From positions 1-34,336 of the IMG/VR virus record IMGVR_UViG_3300011113_000771: a stretch of DNA of 34,336 nucleotides; one strand, 5' to 3'. The notes under the pieces are model-generated. The model ran no database searches, had not been told where the DNA came from, and saw only the letters and a list, made by a program, of their open reading frames with translations. Numbering within the stretch: position 1 is the stretch's first letter; each line of letters opens with the position of its first letter. Both the position numbers and the translations under genes were made by a program. Positions 7,016 through 13,379 of the stretch are shown piece after piece. Origin of the DNA: a virus.

Positions 7016-7354
7016 TTAAATAACACAAGGATAATTTGCGTTTGTTGTTTCTATGATCTTCTTTTCATAGTACATCTTCGCAATTAACAAAGCATCATAT
7101 TCTTGAATTAGATCATTTTCATTCCATAATGAATTAAATGTATCGACATAAATGAATATCATTTTTCCAAATGTGTTTGCGTTCATTATCAATCTAACTT
7201 CTTTTATAGCCACTTTCTCAAATTGACCTATCAGAGCTTTCTGTTTGGAAAACAATATATCTCCAACACTCCATTTGTGAGGATAGTTGATTGTTTTCCA
7301 ATACTTGGAACAAACACCAAATCGAAAACCACCACTTCCAATATAGCTAGGCAT
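7016..7354 (-). CDS. Small protein opening with a GSGGF motif, partner of the upstream repeat protein
   Basis: 112 residues, MPSYIGSGGFRFGVCSKYW at the N-terminus, followed by a mixed alpha/beta region (KALIGQFEKVAIKEVRLIM, MIFIYVDTFNSLWNENDLI). The opening Y-x-G-S-G-x-F-x-x-G matches one half of the repeat unit in the preceding gene, suggesting they bind or share ancestry. The start codon overlaps the end of that gene by 8 bp (ATGCCTAG), with AGGAGG just upstream, so the two are translationally coupled. No enzyme motif is recognised; an assembly partner, cap or adaptor of the repeat protein is inferred. Confidence 0.75.
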   Translation of the reverse strand: MPSYIGSGGFRFGVCSKYWKTINYPHKWSVGDILFSKQKALIGQFEKVAIKEVRLIMNANTFGKMIFIYVDTFNSLWNENDLIQEYDALLIAKMYYEKKIIETTNANYPCVI

Positions 7355-8975
7355 TTAGCCTCCTATTAATTTCCTCTAATTTATCAATATATTCATCTAT
7401 CTTTTTGTTATATTTATTGGTGAAATAAATAGGCACTTCACTTTCATCTAATATTTCATTTTCTTTATATTCATTTTCTTTTGAATCATAATATTTATTT
7501 ACTAAATCTCCATTAACAGCTTTAATTGTGACTGCTTGCTTCAAATCATTGAAACCATCTTGGTTTATTGAAAATTTAATATTTACTGGCATATCATCCT
7601 CTAATTTTAAATCAATATTAGCTAGTTTGTTTTCTATTGTTTTTATGAAATTGCTTGCATTTTCAATTATTTTATTTATCTTATTTGTTTTTGATTCTAT
7701 GTTTTTATTATCTTTTTCTTCATAAACACTAACAACATTGTTGTTATCTTTAGCTACTAAAGATGTTAAAGGTAAATTGTTTATTTGTTCGTCTATTTGA
7801 TTAATTTTATTGTTATAAACAGTAATCAGATTGTTATATTCATTTTCAAAATAAAATGGTTTTCCAGCTTCATCCAACAATTCATTTTCTTTATAAATGC
7901 CGTCTTCAGCATCATAGTATTTAATTTTTTCATTGCCTGTTATGGAAATTACTACTACACTTTGATCAATTTTGTTGAAAGCTTTATCATTAATAAAAAA
8001 TCTAGAATTGACTAAAGATGTTTTATCTGAAGGGATTGGAGTGTGTGAAATTTTATCATCTATGAAAGAAATTTTATTTTCATAGTATGTGATTAAATTA
8101 TTATAAACATTGGACCTGTAGACAGCATTTTCAGGTGGAGTTAAAGAATTAAAGTTATAAGAATCACCTAAATCATAATAATAATCTGGATTGTTATAAT
8201 CGCCAAATATTGATATTATTTGCTTTTGATCATTTTGTAAATTTGTAAATGTTTCATTGATTAAAAATTTCAAATTAGTTATCTGGTAATCATCGACAGG
8301 CAATGGAACATGACTTAATTTTTCATTTATAAATTCTATAGTTTTTTCATAATCATAAAATTCTTTATTATATTTGTTAGCCAAAACAGCAATTATTTCA
8401 GAATCGGTAAATAGCTGAGTATTGTCAAAAATCTTTTTATTTATAGAATTATTTGCAAGATAAAGAGGATTGTAATTGTTGCCTTGAACTTGCAAAATTG
8501 TATATTTGTTATTTTCGTATGTTGTTCCAGTTTGATTTATGGCAAATTTTACATTTTGGAATGTTTTTACTGGTATTACTGTTGAAGCAGTACCTATTAA
8601 TTCAAAGCTGCCTGATCCGACAATTTTCTTAGCTGGTCTTGGATTAGGCGAAGAACCAAATAATTCAAATCCTCCTGTGCTGGCATAATAGTACTTAATA
8701 TTGAGTATTGCACTGCCAACAAGTTCAAATGAACCAGATCCTGCATATGAATATTTTGGCGCAGGAACAATGGCAGAACCTACTAATTCGAATCCACCAG
8801 TAGATTGATAGGAAATTAAAAATTTTGTTGTTGCGCTACCTACTAATTCAAAAGCGCCACTAGCTTGATAAGAATATTTTGACTGAACAATTGCACTACC
8901 GGCAAGTTCAAAAGAGCCAGAACCAGTATATGATTTCCTTGAGTTTCCAAGATTTAGTATATAATTAATATGCAT
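7347..8975 (-). CDS. Modular repeat protein (SGSFELVGSA repeats plus four FxIN domains)
   Basis: 542 residues in two parts. Residues 18-130 hold six copies, about 20 residues apart, of a motif like GSGSFELVGSA. Such Gly/Ser beta repeats occur in phage structural and surface proteins. Residues of about 141-541 hold four longer repeats, each opening N-[VLS]-[KR]-F-x-I-N (NVKFAINQ, NLKFLINE, NSRFFIND, NIKFSINQ) and ending in a helical segment of the type YNNLITYYENKISFIDDKI that looks coiled coil. A fibre or spacer-like extended structure is likely. The ATG lies 3 bp after the stop of the preceding gene, with little Shine-Dalgarno signal, so translation is probably coupled. It forms an operon with both neighbours; receptor specificity cannot be read from sequence. 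Confidence 0.8.
   Translation of the reverse strand: MHINYILNLGNSRKSYTGSGSFELAGSAIVQSKYSYQASGAFELVGSATTKFLISYQSTGGFELVGSAIVPAPKYSYAGSGSFELVGSAILNIKYYYASTGGFELFGSSPNPRPAKKIVGSGSFELIGTASTVIPVKTFQNVKFAINQTGTTYENNKYTILQVQGNNYNPLYLANNSINKKIFDNTQLFTDSEIIAVLANKYNKEFYDYEKTIEFINEKLSHVPLPVDDYQITNLKFLINETFTNLQNDQKQIISIFGDYNNPDYYYDLGDSYNFNSLTPPENAVYRSNVYNNLITYYENKISFIDDKISHTPIPSDKTSLVNSRFFINDKAFNKIDQSVVVISITGNEKIKYYDAEDGIYKENELLDEAGKPFYFENEYNNLITVYNNKINQIDEQINNLPLTSLVAKDNNNVVSVYEEKDNKNIESKTNKINKIIENASNFIKTIENKLANIDLKLEDDMPVNIKFSINQDGFNDLKQAVTIKAVNGDLVNKYYDSKENEYKENEILDESEVPIYFTNKYNKKIDEYIDKLEEINRRLNA
8586..8924 (-). repeat. Six in-frame repeats encoding SGSFELVGSA-type motifs
   Basis: Six units with a period of about 60 bp encode copies at residues 18-28, 38-48, 58-68, 79-89, 99-109 and 120-130 of the host gene. 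The F-E-L core is invariant, while flanking residues alternate S/G/A. This is a likely expansion-contraction tract. Confidence 0.85.
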
Positions 8976-8978
8976 TAA

Positions 8979-9665
8979 TTACACCAATCTGCCAATGATG
9001 GTGGCATAAAGATCTTGGGTAAATGCCGAATCATTCCTCATTGTTACTCTGACATATGTCGGACCTGTTGCAACTATTGGTTGATAAAAAGGTATAGCTA
9101 ATGTTGGATTAGCTGAAGAGAAAAAGCCAACAGTATATGTGTCAGAAGATGGACCTGTTGATGCTGCCGCATATTCAACAATTACTTTGACTGGACCAGA
9201 AGAAGCAGAAGCAATTATTTCTTTAAGGAAAAATTTAGTGCCAGCAGAAACACTGTAATAAGTAACAATTGAGCTAGCAGTAGATGAAACATTGGCTGAT
9301 GTTCCATAAACACTTACTGTGTTTGATGATACTTCTATTTCTGAAGTGATTATGGGCGATCCGCTAACAATGCCCTGAATTGCTAATGGAGTTCCACTTG
9401 TAATACCTTGAATAGATAAAGGCGAACCACTGGTAACACCTTGAATAGTTATTGGTGTTCCACTGATTAAACCTTGAATTGTTAATGGGAAACCACTAGC
9501 AACACCTTGGATATTTTGAATGCTGCCGGAAATTGGATTGACTGTTAAAACGCCAGTTTCGACCTGTAATTTGCCGCTGATAATACGAGCAATTTTGTCG
9601 TTAGCGCCACCAGTATAAGAATTATCGTATATCTGTATACCTAAACCGGCAGTAACATTAGCCAT
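8979..9665 (-). CDS. Fibre-type protein with 11-residue IQG repeats
   Basis: 228 residues. The N-terminus (MANVTAGLGIQIYDNS) leads to five 11-residue repeats of the form IQGVTSGSPLS at residues 52-106, suggestive of a beta-helix or triple-beta shaft. The C-terminal 110 residues form a beta-rich domain (FFLKEIIASASSGPVKVIV, PTYVRVTMRNDS, LYATIIGRLV). No catalytic motif is seen. It is probably a trimeric virion surface or short-fibre protein. AGGGGT at the foot of a 13-bp hairpin is the ribosome binding site, so translation may be controlled by that structure. It is followed 3 bp later by the long repeat protein gene, making them likely partners. Confidence 0.8.
   Translation of the reverse strand: MANVTAGLGIQIYDNSYTGGANDKIARIISGKLQVETGVLTVNPISGSIQNIQGVASGFPLTIQGLISGTPITIQGVTSGSPLSIQGITSGTPLAIQGIVSGSPIITSEIEVSSNTVSVYGTSANVSSTASSIVTYYSVSAGTKFFLKEIIASASSGPVKVIVEYAAASTGPSSDTYTVGFFSSANPTLAIPFYQPIVATGPTYVRVTMRNDSAFTQDLYATIIGRLV
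9348..9512 (-). repeat. Five 33-bp repeats encoding IQGxxSGxPLx
   Basis: Isoleucine of the IQG core recurs at residues 52, 63, 74, 85 and 96 of the host gene, an exact 11-residue (33-bp) period. Only small residues vary (GVASGFP, GLISGTP, GVTSGSP, GITSGTP, GIVSGSP). Confidence 0.9.
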
Positions 9666-9673
9666 TGCACACC

Positions 9674-9709
9674 CCTATTGTTGAAAATATATACTATTTC
9701 AACAATAGG
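9674..9709 (-). promoter_or_regulatory. 13-bp stem-loop overlapping a ribosome binding site
   Basis: CCTATTGTTGAAA (9674-9686) and TTTCAACAATAGG (9697-9709) are exact reverse complements with a 10-base loop. On the minus strand the hairpin starts 2 bases after the stop of the methyltransferase gene and ends in AGG, which continues into the GGGTG ribosome binding site of the next gene (ATG at 9665). No T run follows, so it is not a standard terminator. Translational control or mRNA processing/stability is more likely. Confidence 0.7.
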
Positions 9710-9711
9710 AT

Positions 9712-10641
9712 TTACTTAGACAGCGTATAATCTAGGAATTGCATTCCCATTTGGGGTATTAATAATTGTTTAATACGCATATTCATTTTAATTCTATCAG
9801 AAACATTTCCTGTCAAGAAAAATCCATCTGCTGGTTCATTTACAGTCTTGCTATCAATAATACGCAAACCAACATCTGCAATAAATTTGGCGTAAGTCCT
9901 TTGAGGAGTTGTAACTTGGATGGTTGGGTAGTTCTTAAAATCATGACCTAATTTTTCCATTTCTTCTTTAGTTAATATCAGATGAACATAAGATTTGTTT
10001 ATCTTGGTATAAACATGACCACCATGCCTGCTAATATATGGATGGCATCGCATTCTTATAATGCCATCATTTGCCACGACTGATTTTGCCTTATTGAGAA
10101 TATCTTGAGGAGTTTCTCTCTCAACATGATCTACAACATCATAAATATAAATCAAATCATATGGACCATTTTTAACTACTTCGTCCCAAGAAGTTGTCAA
10201 CAATTTTTTCTCATTTGAGCTTATTTGAAAATTATCTTTAATATCATAGCCAACAACAAAACTAGGATTTTTTTCAGCAATTGCTTCAACTAAATGACCA
10301 TAGCCAGTTCCAAAATCCAATATCTTTTTATTTTCAAAGGCAAAATTAGGATAAAATATATCTCTTATGCCTCTTGCACGATCCATTTTATCTTCGTGAT
10401 TATTTTCGTCACAAATTAGATCTTGTTGAACAGCTGCCGTCCATGCAGGATTGTCAACAAAAACCTTTAATGGGTCATCAGTTATAACTGGTTCATTCAA
10501 AACTGTTTTTTCTTTTTCAACGACATCTTGTTTTTTTTCTTCTACAACAATAGTCCCATCTACTAATATGTTTATTTTGCTTTTAAGCTGGGCAATTTGT
10601 TTTTCTATGTTATCAACAATTTCAAGCAATTCTTTTTTCAT
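9712..10641 (-). CDS. Class I SAM-dependent methyltransferase with N-terminal coiled coil
   Basis: 309 residues. Residues 1-28 form a short heptad-like coiled coil (MKKELLEIVDNIEKQIAQLK), then an acidic linker. The Rossmann methyltransferase core begins near residue 105 with motif I, ILDFGTGYGHL, followed by VVGYDIKDN (acidic ribose-binding position), GPYDLIYIYDVVDHV (motif IV region) and a strand near VVANDGIIRMRCHPYI. The substrate is not evident; many such phage enzymes act on sugars or surface polymers. ATG 10641 has a TGAGG ribosome binding site and a TATAAATA box upstream, so late expression is likely. It heads the operon of repeat-rich structural genes, which suggests a role in modifying their products or an associated glycan; this is inference. 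Confidence 0.8.
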   Translation of the reverse strand: MKKELLEIVDNIEKQIAQLKSKINILVDGTIVVEEKKQDVVEKEKTVLNEPVITDDPLKVFVDNPAWTAAVQQDLICDENNHEDKMDRARGIRDIFYPNFAFENKKILDFGTGYGHLVEAIAEKNPSFVVGYDIKDNFQISSNEKKLLTTSWDEVVKNGPYDLIYIYDVVDHVERETPQDILNKAKSVVANDGIIRMRCHPYISRHGGHVYTKINKSYVHLILTKEEMEKLGHDFKNYPTIQVTTPQRTYAKFIADVGLRIIDSKTVNEPADGFFLTGNVSDRIKMNMRIKQLLIPQMGMQFLDYTLSK

Positions 10642-10660
10642 AAAGCCTCAAAAATAAATT

Positions 10661-10668
10661 TATTTATA
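10661..10668 (-). promoter_or_regulatory. Late-promoter-like box TATAAATA (minus strand)
   Basis: TATTTATA on the plus strand reads TATAAATA on the minus strand, an exact T4 late element, 19 bp before the methyltransferase ATG at 10641. It lies in the 43-bp divergent gap. A plus-strand TATAAT (10665-10670) overlaps it and could serve the HNH gene, but no -35 box is seen. Confidence 0.6.
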
Positions 10669-10684
10669 ATAATTTAGTTAAATC

Positions 10685-10960
10685 ATGAGAATAAAAAATA
10701 AAAAAGACTATAAAAAAGCTAGAGGAAAATGTGTTTTGTGTGGTGAGACAAATGTTAATGTCTTGGATATACATCGCATTCACGAAGGTTATAAAGGAGG
10801 AGGCTATCATATAGAAAATTGTGTATGTTTGTGCAGTAACTGCCATAGAAAAGTGCATTCAGGAGAAATAAAAATAACAAGAAAATATAAAACTCTTAGT
10901 CATAGGGAATATATAGAAGTGATAGAAAACGGCATTTCCAAAATGATTGAATGTACTTAG
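10685..10960 (+). CDS. Small HNH-family nuclease
   Basis: 91 residues with a complete HNH-type treble-clef pattern: zinc ligands C16/C19 (CVLC) and C50/C53 (CSNC), the first His in DIHRIH (H30/H33), Asn45 in YHIENCVCL, and the last His in NCHRKVH (H54/H58). HNH proteins cut DNA. Stand-alone small ones in T4-like phages are often mobile (homing) endonucleases or packaging-associated nucleases. It has no extra DNA-binding domain. No ribosome binding site is visible. It lies between divergent structural operons and 9 bp before the next gene, a typical landing place for a free-standing homing gene. Confidence 0.8.
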   Translation: MRIKNKKDYKKARGKCVLCGETNVNVLDIHRIHEGYKGGGYHIENCVCLCSNCHRKVHSGEIKITRKYKTLSHREYIEVIENGISKMIECT

Positions 10961-10969
10961 GAGCATAGA

Positions 10970-11530
10970 ATGAGCGATAATTTATTAGGTTATTATGAAA
11001 TAAACGAAGGTGCAAGACCGATGAGCCTTCTTACAGAAAATGTTCAAATTTCTGAAAACCTGCAATATCATATTGGCAATAATTTGTCTCTTACAAATAC
11101 AGTCTTCAGACTAGGTTCAGATGCTTATTGCGCCTTAGTGAATGAAATGCGAGATTTGTGGCAACAAGGATTGATTCAAGTTAATGAAAATGATGAGTTT
11201 ATTCTTATGACTGAGGCTGGAAGAACTGGCATTTATCATGGAAAGAGCGTTCCACTTGATTCTCCTAGAAGACAAACTGGTGGCAAAAAGAAATATGCTG
11301 TTTATGTTAACAGTGGCAGAAAAAATGCTGAAGGTCGTGTGATTGCGAAGAAAATACAATTTGGCGATCCTAATTTAACTGTTAAAAATTATGATCCGGC
11401 TAGAGCAAAAAGCTTTAGAGCAAGACACAAATGTCATTTAAAGAAAGACAAAACAACTCCGGGTTACTGGGCTTGCCATATTGGTCGCTATGCCAAACAA
11501 GTTGGGTTGTCTTCATCAGCCAGCTGGTAA
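10970..11530 (+). CDS. Conserved T4-like phage protein with FGDPN/FRARH basic C-terminus
   Basis: 186 residues. The C-terminal half carries a chain of motifs I recognise from many marine and other T4-like phage proteins: PRRQTGGKKKYAVYV, KKIQFGDPNL, ARAKSFRARHKC and TTPGYWACHIGRYAKQ. Two Cys residues bracket the last segment. The N-terminal part is less conserved, with ENVQISENLQYHIGNN. In the families I recall, this C-terminus is found on uncharacterised virion or head-associated proteins; its biochemical role is not established, and nucleic-acid binding is plausible given the Arg/Lys/His content. AGGAG precedes the ATG. The end overlaps the convergent gene by 15 bp. Confidence 0.75.
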   Translation: MSDNLLGYYEINEGARPMSLLTENVQISENLQYHIGNNLSLTNTVFRLGSDAYCALVNEMRDLWQQGLIQVNENDEFILMTEAGRTGIYHGKSVPLDSPRRQTGGKKKYAVYVNSGRKNAEGRVIAKKIQFGDPNLTVKNYDPARAKSFRARHKCHLKKDKTTPGYWACHIGRYAKQVGLSSSASW

Positions 11531-11797
11531 TTCTTTTATTTTCACAATCAAATCGGTTGTTCCTTTAATGATTCTGTGGTAAATACCCTTTACAACTAAC
11601 AACTCCTTGTCTAGTCGCACGGGCAAGGAGTTGTCTTCTTGATACATCCAATCGTTTTTGTTTAATGGGACAACTATTCTTGTCGCATCGTCTGCATGCC
11701 AAACAAGATCTAAGGGGTTGCTATCAGCAGCAAATTTCCTCACGATCCAGCCATCTTCTATGTTTTCTTCAAACGGTCGTGGATTAGCTTTGTACAT
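11516..11797 (-). CDS. Small cupin-like phage protein
   Basis: 93 residues with the pattern GWIVRKFAADSNPLDLVWH, RIVVPLNKNDWMYQEDNSLP, LLVVKGIYHRIIKGTTDL and IVKIKEL. This resembles a short cupin-like family common in T4-like cyanophages and pelagiphages, where D-L-V-W-H and Y-H-R-(I/V)-I-K-G are conserved. The metal or ligand is unknown, and the full two-histidine cupin motif is not clear, so a structural or small-ligand role remains open. No ribosome binding site precedes ATG 11797. It overlaps the convergent gene on the other strand by 15 bp. Confidence 0.75.
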   Translation of the reverse strand: MYKANPRPFEENIEDGWIVRKFAADSNPLDLVWHADDATRIVVPLNKNDWMYQEDNSLPVRLDKELLVVKGIYHRIIKGTTDLIVKIKELPAG

Positions 11798-11839
11798 AAT
11801 TTTAAGATAGCGACAGTATATAATATTGGAGGTGAAACC

Positions 11840-11968
11840 ATGATGGACTCAATGTTTTGGTTCGGTTGTGGTCTTATTGTTGGATGGAATCTTCTCCCTC
11901 AACCAATGTGGGTTAAGATGATATATGATATGGTTGTTGCTAAAATTATGAGCATGTTCGGTAAGTAA
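11840..11968 (+). CDS. 42-residue membrane protein
   Basis: A very short gene with strong signals: GGAGGTG six bases before the ATG at 11840 and a TATAAT-like sequence at 11819-11824. The product starts MMDSMFWFGCGLIVGWNLLP, a hydrophobic stretch compatible with one membrane helix, followed by QPMWVKMIYDMVVAKIMS, probably an amphipathic helix. Small proteins of the layout hydrophobic-G-x-x-x-G-W-N-x-L-P-Q-P occur in other T4-like phages as I recall, with no known role. A host-membrane function such as lysis timing or exclusion is possible but not shown. It ends 3 bp before the convergent methyltransferase gene. Confidence 0.75.
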   Translation: MMDSMFWFGCGLIVGWNLLPQPMWVKMIYDMVVAKIMSMFGK

Positions 11969-11971
11969 TAT

Positions 11972-12556
11972 TTAATTACGACAATTTCTTTTAACAATCA
12001 CGAAAGAAGCATCATAATCTCTTTGATTGGTGCTTCTTTCATAGTTTAACTGATATCTATTATCAATATAAAAACATTTGTATTCCTTGCATAATTTTTT
12101 CAATTTTTCTTCATCGTAAATTACATCTTCTAAAATTAATAAACCAAAAGGTTTTAATGCAGAAACATAATTGTTTAGAATAAATTCATGTGATTCATAA
12201 GAGTGCAAACTATCATCTAATATGATATCAAAAAGACCATGTTCTTGAACAATTTTTTTTACAAACTCAAGTTCAAATGCATTCGCTTGAATTATTTTTG
12301 TATTAGAATTAAATTTTAATTTTATGTTTGATGTATCATTGTCTATTGCAACTATTTTGGAATCTGGATGAAAGAATGATTCAAAAGTTTTAGTAGAGCC
12401 GCCTGAATATATTCCTATTTCCATAAAATTAACTACTTTTTGCTCATATGGAGCAAGAAGTGTTTCATATATGAAACCATAATTATGGTAGACATTTTTG
12501 TCAGTGAAATTTCTATTTTTATTCAAAAAATAATTAAAACCTTTTAGTTCACTCAT
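11972..12556 (-). CDS. SAM-dependent methyltransferase, macrocin O-methyltransferase-like
   Basis: 194 residues with a class I methyltransferase layout: FMEIGIYSGGSTKTF (glycine-rich motif I) near residue 44, KIVAIDND (acidic ribose-binding site), FDIILDDSLHSYESH and LKPFGLLILEDV. The D-D-S-x-H signature and the short N-terminal helix resemble sugar O-methyltransferases and related enzymes that bind metal next to SAM. The likely target is a sugar hydroxyl, perhaps on a surface glycan, but the substrate is not evident. ATG 12556 overlaps the TGA of the His-rich gene, so it is translated by coupling at the end of a four- or five-gene minus-strand operon. Confidence 0.8.
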   Translation of the reverse strand: MSELKGFNYFLNKNRNFTDKNVYHNYGFIYETLLAPYEQKVVNFMEIGIYSGGSTKTFESFFHPDSKIVAIDNDTSNIKLKFNSNTKIIQANAFELEFVKKIVQEHGLFDIILDDSLHSYESHEFILNNYVSALKPFGLLILEDVIYDEEKLKKLCKEYKCFYIDNRYQLNYERSTNQRDYDASFVIVKRNCRN

Positions 12557-12864
12557 TTTTTGAATTTATTAACCCATTCACCGAAGCTTATGATCACATC
12601 ATGGTGATCGTCTTCATGATGGTCTTCATCATGGTGACATTCTTCGTGATCACCTTCTTTTTTATCATATCTGATTGCACTGAATACATCAGAAATAGCA
12701 TTTCTTGCGGTAGAAATTTTGTGTTCCATCCAATCTTCTAATGTTTCGTGTTCATCAATCATTTGAAGAAGTTCTTCGACATTTTCATAAATATCATAGA
12801 GATTGCGATAAGCCATGTATGATTTTGGCTCATGTTCGTTGTGTTCTTCGTGATCGTGATGCAT
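12553..12864 (-). CDS. His-rich protein with conserved phage helical core
   Basis: 103 residues from ATG 12864, chosen for the GAGGT ribosome binding site five bases upstream; ATG 12882 in frame lacks one. Both ends are His/Asp/Glu-rich (MHHDHEEHNEHE, and EECHHDEDHHEDDHHD near the C-terminus), suggesting metal binding. The core NLYDIYENVEELLQMIDEHE followed by LEDWMEHKISTARNAISDV matches a helical pattern common in T4-like phage proteins (L-x-x-W-x-x-x-K-I-x-x-A), function unknown. The last residues ISFGEWVNKFKK again contain an aromatic F-x-x-W peptide. It is in an operon with its neighbours, with stop/start overlap to the methyltransferase. Confidence 0.75.
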   Translation of the reverse strand: MHHDHEEHNEHEPKSYMAYRNLYDIYENVEELLQMIDEHETLEDWMEHKISTARNAISDVFSAIRYDKKEGDHEECHHDEDHHEDDHHDVIISFGEWVNKFKK

Positions 12865-12872
12865 GGTTAACC

Positions 12873-13379
12873 TCAGTTCCATTTAGAAAAAACAGTGTTA
12901 GAATAATCTGTTCCAGTGTTCCTAATAACAATTTGTCCAGCAGTTCTCTTATCATCAGTGACTTGTCCAGTTAATAGATCTTGTTCAGCTGCTTTTGCCT
13001 TTTTGAAATGATCTCTTAATTCTCTTCCAACAAGCTTCATTAAAACTTTTGTTATGTGCTTTTCACTTTTGTCTTTTTCATTGTCGAAAATATCCATCAA
13101 CATTGTTTGCAAGTCAAGTTCGTATGCTTCGCCATATGGTTGTGTTTCTGGCTTTTTCTGAGTTTTAAAAGCTAAAATATCTCCATGCATATAAAATCTA
13201 ACGCCTTCAAAAGTTGTGGGAACAGGGTATGCATAAACGAATATGTAAGGCTCATGTTCATCATGAGTAAAGTCTTCTACTTTGAGACCATCTTTTTCTA
13301 ACACATTCATTAGAAGACGAAGTCTTTTTTTTGCCATAAAATGATGACGGTTTACATATTCGTTAAATAATATCATCAT
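12873..13379 (-). CDS. Uncharacterised 168-residue protein
   Basis: Begins MMILFNEYVNRHHFMAKKR, then a basic helix, a beta region (EPYIFVYAYPVPTTF, VRFYMHGDILAFKT) and a helical C-terminal half (HITKVLMKLVGRELRDHFKK). I recognise no family. The start codon shares one base with the stop of the upstream gene (TAATG), and TGAGGA is a good ribosome binding site within that gene. Tight coupling to the 422-residue protein suggests a physical partner. A structural or head-completion role is possible from the neighbourhood only. Confidence 0.75.
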   Translation of the reverse strand: MMILFNEYVNRHHFMAKKRLRLLMNVLEKDGLKVEDFTHDEHEPYIFVYAYPVPTTFEGVRFYMHGDILAFKTQKKPETQPYGEAYELDLQTMLMDIFDNEKDKSEKHITKVLMKLVGRELRDHFKKAKAAEQDLLTGQVTDDKRTAGQIVIRNTGTDYSNTVFSKWN

